Positions 6,918 through 9,645 of a DNA stretch of 9,645 nucleotides are shown piece by piece. The stretch comes from Oscillospiraceae bacterium (lineage in GTDB: Bacteria > Bacillota_A > Clostridia > Oscillospirales > Ruminococcaceae), in contig JAFSHE010000149.1 in the NCBI GenBank assembly GCA_017440445.1, positions 1-9,645 of the forward strand. The letters run 5' to 3'. Numbering within the stretch: position 1 is the first letter of the stretch; each line of letters begins with the position of its first letter. The translations under genes and the position numbers were made by a program. The notes beneath the pieces were generated by a model. That model was given only the letters and a program-made list of their open reading frames with translations. It ran no database searches and had not been told where the DNA came from.

Positions 6918-6946
6918 TTGAATTGTTCTGATAAATATGCTACAAT
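6918..6946 (+). promoter_or_regulatory. Promoter of the COG3910-type ATPase gene
   Basis: TTGAAT (6918-6923) and TACAAT (6941-6946) are separated by 17 bases. The expected transcription start near 6953 falls at the AAAGGAGG ribosome binding site (6953-6960), so the leader would be very short, about 18 bases. Confidence 0.65.
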
Positions 6947-6970
6947 GACCCCAAAGGAGGGGAGAAGCTA

Positions 6971-7717
6971 GTGAAAAATAAATATATAGAAGCGGTACGA
7001 TTAAACAGGGAAGTACCTGAAAGCTCTTATCTTAATGATATTCCTGCGATAGAATGGCTTTCCTCGGAGTACGAACTGGCTTTTGACAGTCAGGTGACCT
7101 TTTTCGTAGGCGAAAACGGGACGGGAAAATCCACTCTCCTTGAGGGAATAGCTGTCGCCTGCGGATTCAATCCCGAGGGTGGTACAAAAAACTTCTCATT
7201 CTCAACCTCCGATACACATTCGGAGCTTTGCGATATGCTTACAATATCCCGTGGTGCATATCCGAAGGACGGCTTTTTCCTGCGTGCGGAAAGCATCTAC
7301 AATGCCGCCTCGTACATTGATGAGATGGACAGGCTTCCTGCATCTGCGCCGCCCATTATAAGCGGCTTTGGCGGAGTATCGCTGCATAAGCAGTCGCACG
7401 GAGAGAGCTTCCTTGCAATAATGCAGAATCGTTTCGGCGGAAACGGTCTGTATATTCTCGATGAGCCTGAAGCTGCACTTTCTCCCGCGCGCCAGCTCAC
7501 TCTGTTAGGTCTTATCCGAAATCTGGAGCAGGAAAATTCGCAGTTCCTGATCGCCACGCACTCCCCGATACTGATGGCTTATCCCAATGCGCAGATACTC
7601 CGCTTTTCCGAGAACGGAATATCACCCACAACCTACAAACAGACCGAGCACTATCAGATAACAAAGCAGTTTCTTGACGACCCTGAAAGGATGCTGCGAC
7701 TGATTCTCGGAGAATAA
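6971..7717 (+). CDS. ABC-like AAA ATPase, COG3910 type
   Basis: The 248-residue soluble protein has a complete single ABC/SMC-type ATPase core: Walker A GENGTGKST (47-55), an ABC-like signature SHGESF (142-147), Walker B LYILDEPE (160-167) and the switch histidine H197 in ATHSP. The segments GFNPEGG (65-71), FFLRAES (102-108) and EHYQITKQFL (226-235) match what I recall of the COG3910 'predicted ATPase' family, which has the same length. Its substrate is unknown. It has no coiled coil, nuclease or membrane part and no partner gene beside it, so it is neither a RecF/SMC protein nor clearly part of a defence system. The start is GTG at 6971, placed by AAAGGAGG ten bases upstream; no in-frame ATG lies near. 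It forms its own unit, with a promoter and a terminator shared at the convergent end with the metallopeptidase gene. Confidence 0.9.
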   Translation: MKNKYIEAVRLNREVPESSYLNDIPAIEWLSSEYELAFDSQVTFFVGENGTGKSTLLEGIAVACGFNPEGGTKNFSFSTSDTHSELCDMLTISRGAYPKDGFFLRAESIYNAASYIDEMDRLPASAPPIISGFGGVSLHKQSHGESFLAIMQNRFGGNGLYILDEPEAALSPARQLTLLGLIRNLEQENSQFLIATHSPILMAYPNAQILRFSENGISPTTYKQTEHYQITKQFLDDPERMLRLILGE

Positions 7718-7724
7718 ACAGGAT

Positions 7725-7771
7725 ACCCCTGCATCGTCCGCATTTATGCGGCGAAACGCAGGGGTGTTTTT
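7725..7771 (+). terminator. Long terminator hairpin between convergent genes
   Basis: ACCCCTGC (7725-7732) pairs with GCAGGGGT (7758-7765). A second stem, CCGCAT (7738-7743) with ATGCGG (7746-7751), is nested inside. A T run follows at 7767-7771. It ends the ATPase transcript, and the T run overlaps the stop codon of the opposing metallopeptidase gene at 7770-7772. In the leftward direction the hairpin is followed only by a poor T tract. Confidence 0.88.
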
Positions 7772-8450
7772 ATTTCAGAAGATCGTTCCACTTCCTGTAC
7801 TCGGGGAAATGCTGCTGTAAAAACGCATAAAATCTCTCGGAATGGTCGTGGTGCCAGTAGTGAGCGTACTCATGCCACAGCACTGACAGCACCGTTTCCC
7901 TCGGATATGACATAAGCTGTACGTTTATCGAAATACGTGCACGGTTGTATGAACAGCTCCCCCAACGGGATTTCATCTCCTTTACCGTAATAGTGGTGGG
8001 AGGGGGATAAAGCCCTCTGGAATTAAGCGCACTTCTTACTTCTTCATTAAGCTCACGCATAAGCTCACAGAACTGATCCGTAGCCCAATCCTCCAGCATA
8101 AGCTTAAAATTCTCCGGGTGATTCGTAAACACACGCAGCTCATTCTCCTCCAGAGCCACTCTTTCACTGGAATTACGTATAATGCGGATGGGGTATTCCT
8201 TGCCTAGCCAACGCATACCGTCGTCGGATATCCCCATGCGCTTCTCCCGCTCCTGCAGCTGCTTAACGGCGTTCAGAAAGTAGTCTGCACGTTCAGCGAG
8301 TATAGCCTCTATGTTCTCTATGGTGAGCCTGTTATTTGCCGAAACCTGCACTATGCCATTGGAGCTTACCCGCATGTTGATGTTCTTCACACGCTTGCGG
8401 GTGAGTTCATATTTTAGCTCCCGTCCGTCGGGAAGTGATATTATTTTCAT
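7770..8450 (-). CDS. YgjP-type zinc metallopeptidase (M48-like, DUF45)
   Basis: The 226-residue cytoplasmic protein belongs to the YgjP/DUF45 family, putative metal-dependent peptidases with a SprT-like core; the physiological substrates are not known to me. The catalytic HExxH is H193-E194-Y-A-H197, and the third zinc ligand is probably H203 in DHSERFY. The family's conserved KSRWGSCS segment (160-167) precedes it, and the N-terminal beta-rich part with KRVKNINMRV (19-28) is also typical. There is no signal peptide. The open frame extends to 8531, but the ATG at 8448-8450 has a strong AAAGGAG site upstream, and the extra 27 residues would overlap the GNAT gene, so I choose 8450. It lies 13 bases after the GNAT stop codon and is probably the last gene of the cluster. 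Confidence 0.92.
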   Translation of the reverse strand: MKIISLPDGRELKYELTRKRVKNINMRVSSNGIVQVSANNRLTIENIEAILAERADYFLNAVKQLQEREKRMGISDDGMRWLGKEYPIRIIRNSSERVALEENELRVFTNHPENFKLMLEDWATDQFCELMRELNEEVRSALNSRGLYPPPTTITVKEMKSRWGSCSYNRARISINVQLMSYPRETVLSVLWHEYAHYWHHDHSERFYAFLQQHFPEYRKWNDLLK

Positions 8451-8463
8451 TAGTTCTCCTTTG

Positions 8464-8904
8464 TTAAAAGTATTTATACAGCGAAACATGCTCGCTAAGC
8501 TCAGTAAATCCGTTTTTACGATAAAACTCATACGCAGGAACCGTGCGGTCCGTTTGAAGGAAGATATGTGTTATGTTCTTACTCTTTGCGTATTCCTCCA
8601 CCATCTTCAAAAATGCCGTTCCTGCGCCATTCCTTTGCTTTTCGGTCTTTATGCAGAACTCACAAATGTAATACTCGGTGCCTGTGTACCAATGCATGAT
8701 GCTGCCAAGTGATAAGCCTATCAGCTCGTCATCCTTATACAGTCCCAGTGACAGCGAATTTCGGTTTCCTATCAGGTCAGTGATATATGCGTTAAGCTGT
8801 TTCGGGTCGCTCCAGTCATCGTACCACGGCTCGTTTGTAAAGATATCAAAAAATAATGCCTTGATATCTTCTATGTTACTTATATCCAGTTCTTTTATCT
8901 CCAT
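8464..8904 (-). CDS. GNAT family N-acetyltransferase
   Basis: The 146-residue protein is a single GNAT domain that would transfer an acetyl group from acetyl-CoA to an amine on an unknown substrate. The acetyl-CoA pyrophosphate loop is visible as QRNGAG (90-95), within FCIKTEKQRNGAGTAFLKMV, after the usual central beta strands. The C-terminal VPAYEFYRKNGF (122-133) is the typical GNAT motif B region, with Tyr in the usual place of the general acid. The length is normal for a complete domain. The ATG at 8902-8904 has AAGGAGAG seven bases upstream. It lies 94 bases after the Nudix gene and 13 bases before the metallopeptidase gene, so it is co-transcribed with the latter and perhaps with the Nudix gene. 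Small-molecule or ribosomal-protein substrates cannot be told apart from the sequence. Confidence 0.93.
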   Translation of the reverse strand: MEIKELDISNIEDIKALFFDIFTNEPWYDDWSDPKQLNAYITDLIGNRNSLSLGLYKDDELIGLSLGSIMHWYTGTEYYICEFCIKTEKQRNGAGTAFLKMVEEYAKSKNITHIFLQTDRTVPAYEFYRKNGFTELSEHVSLYKYF

Positions 8905-8988
8905 GGGACTCTCCTTCTGATTTTCTCACTGTTGTCCAACACTGCATTTCAGCACGGAAATACTATACCGTCGGGACGTTTTATTCAC

Positions 8989-9002
8989 CTGACCACGGTC
9001 AG
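8989..9002. repeat. 14-base inverted repeat between the Nudix and GNAT genes
   Basis: CTGACC-AC-GGTCAG has perfect 6-base arms around two central bases, and overlaps the Nudix stop codon. The loop is too small for a good terminator and no T run follows on either strand. It could be a repressor site for the GNAT gene: a possible leftward -10 element TATAGT is at 8962-8967, but no good -35 accompanies it. Confidence 0.4.
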
Positions 9003-9406
9003 TCTATATAGCCAAAGATCCCGTTCTTTTCAAAGTCATCAACGATATGCTTTGGCAGCAGCTCTCTGCATGTCTTTTCATCTGCCCAGACATACGCCTG
9101 ATGTTCGTTGCTTATATTCACATCCTCTGTCAGTGCTTCGCAAAGATATGCGATAATAAGATACGGCTTTTCATCATTAACCAGAGTAACATACGCCACT
9201 TTCTCAATAGTTATCTGACTAATGCCCGTTTCTTCATATATCTCTCTTTTCATGGCTTCCTCGGGATGCTCGCCTTGCTCGATGTTTCCGCCTGCATTCT
9301 CCCACGTGCCTGCTCCTGTTTCATCCTCTGCGCACCTTTGTATAAGCAGAAATCTATTGATCGCTCTGTTGTAGATTATGCTTTTAACGATTATTTCTGC
9401 ATTCAT
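8999..9406 (-). CDS. Nudix hydrolase
   Basis: The 135-residue protein is a single Nudix domain, hydrolysing a nucleoside diphosphate linked to some group X, with Mg2+ bound by the Nudix helix. The box is perfect: G40, E46, R54-E55, E58-E59, G61, I62, fitting Gx5Ex7REUxEExGU. The segment GTWENAGGNIEQGE recalls MutT/ADP-ribose-type members, but the specificity cannot be read from it. The open frame runs to 9469, but the ATG at 9404-9406 has GGAGG five bases upstream, and the promoter -10 lies at 9438-9443, so the longer form would start upstream of its own transcription start. The start at 9406 is therefore well supported. It is the first gene of a leftward cluster with the GNAT and metallopeptidase genes. 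Confidence 0.94.
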   Translation of the reverse strand: MNAEIIVKSIIYNRAINRFLLIQRCAEDETGAGTWENAGGNIEQGEHPEEAMKREIYEETGISQITIEKVAYVTLVNDEKPYLIIAYLCEALTEDVNISNEHQAYVWADEKTCRELLPKHIVDDFEKNGIFGYID

Positions 9407-9437
9407 ACCTACCTCCGAAATATTGTTTCTAATGTTT

Positions 9438-9466
9438 ATTATATCATCGCAGAGTATGCTTGTCAA
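9438..9466 (-). promoter_or_regulatory. Consensus sigma-A promoter of the Nudix gene
   Basis: On the minus strand a perfect TTGACA (9461-9466) and a perfect TATAAT (9438-9443) are separated by 17 bases. Transcription would start near 9431, about 25 bases before the ATG. The -35 box begins 9 bases beyond the ackA terminator hairpin. Confidence 0.93.
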
Positions 9467-9499
9467 CAAACAAAGATCCCTCCGAAAACTCGGAGGGAT
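9461..9499 (-). terminator. Rho-independent terminator of ackA
   Basis: On the minus strand ATCCCTCCG (9491-9499) pairs with CGGAGGGAT (9476-9484), a 9-bp stem with a 6-base loop, followed by a T-rich tract (CTTTGTTTGTT, 9475-9465) that runs into the Nudix promoter. It begins 14 bases after the ackA stop codon. The other strand also has a T run (9499-9503), so it could work both ways. Confidence 0.88.
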
Positions 9500-9513
9500 T
9501 TTTATTTGCAGAA

Positions 9514-9645
9514 TTAGAGAGCTTCAACGATAGCCTTGGTGTCACGTGCGATGAGCAGCTCCTCGTTGGTGGGAACTACCCAAGCCTGAACCTTGGAGCC
9601 TGCCTTGGTGATGCAGCGCTCTTCACGGCAGCCTGCGTTAGCTTC
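9514..9645 (-). CDS. ackA: Acetate kinase, C-terminal end (cut by window edge)
   Basis: Only the last 43 codons and the stop codon are present. The translated end contains AWVVPTNEELLIARDT, which matches the strongly conserved C-terminus of acetate kinases (VVPTNEEL.IARDT), and the upstream NAGCREERC stretch fits the region before it. Acetate kinase makes ATP and acetate from acetyl phosphate and ADP, a main energy step in fermenting anaerobes, usually together with phosphotransacetylase, which is not visible here. The frame is intact from the window edge to TAA at 9514-9516, followed by a clear terminator. Lys codons are all AAG, as expected of a highly expressed gene. The assignment rests on a short segment, but the motif is distinctive. 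Confidence 0.9.
   Translation of the reverse strand, partial: EANAGCREERCITKAGSKVQAWVVPTNEELLIARDTKAIVEAL

Noticed and set aside
6971..7717. The ATPase as part of a defence system
   Set aside because: No nuclease, effector or other defence gene adjoins it, and its motifs fit the widespread COG3910 family better.
9047..9517. 156-codon open frame on the plus strand
   Set aside because: It covers the Nudix gene, its consensus promoter and the ackA terminator in antisense; no ribosome binding site or domain.

Overview
The window looks like a chromosomal segment of an anaerobic, low- to mid-GC Firmicute, most probably a Ruminococcus-like member of the Oscillospiraceae. This rests on the strong sigma-A type promoters and AGGAGG-like ribosome binding sites, on the mix of tsaD, a protein resembling the clostridial DUF6062 family and ackA, and on a large envelope protein with Thr/Pro-rich linkers of the kind seen in ruminococcal surface proteins. 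The genus is an inference. I saw no rRNA, tRNA, CRISPR array, insertion sequence or phage gene.

Left part (1-2249, minus strand): a leftward operon of a double CxxC/CHxH protein (DUF6062-like), tsaD (the catalytic subunit for the t6A modification of tRNA) and a membrane protein cut by the window edge. Its promoter is interlocked with a rightward promoter at 2205-2249, so the two polymerase sites share bases. The rightward promoter serves an OGG1-type 8-oxoguanine DNA glycosylase and, 35 bases further on, a small zinc-ribbon membrane protein. A clear terminator ends that unit at 3624-3653.

Centre (3731-6896, plus strand): a single-gene unit with its own strong promoter, an AGGAGG ribosome binding site and a terminator. 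It encodes a 1013-residue protein with three four-Cys zinc ribbons, a cytoplasmic acidic Tyr/Pro repeat region (six tandem 51-bp units), one membrane span, a Pro/Glu then Thr/Pro-rich outer linker and a helical C-terminal outer domain. It starts with the same kind of zinc ribbon as the small protein upstream, so the two look like related membrane proteins that differ in orientation and size. This is the least ordinary part of the window.

Right part (6918-9645): a COG3910-type ABC-like ATPase with its own promoter converges on a leftward cluster of a Nudix hydrolase, a GNAT acetyltransferase and a YgjP-type zinc metallopeptidase. The Nudix gene has a consensus promoter (TTGACA, 17 bases, TATAAT) packed directly behind the terminator of a leftward ackA gene whose last 43 codons are at the right edge.

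Four of the longest open frames begin too far upstream. Ribosome binding sites, and in one case the promoter, place the starts at 2141, 2267, 8450 and 9406.
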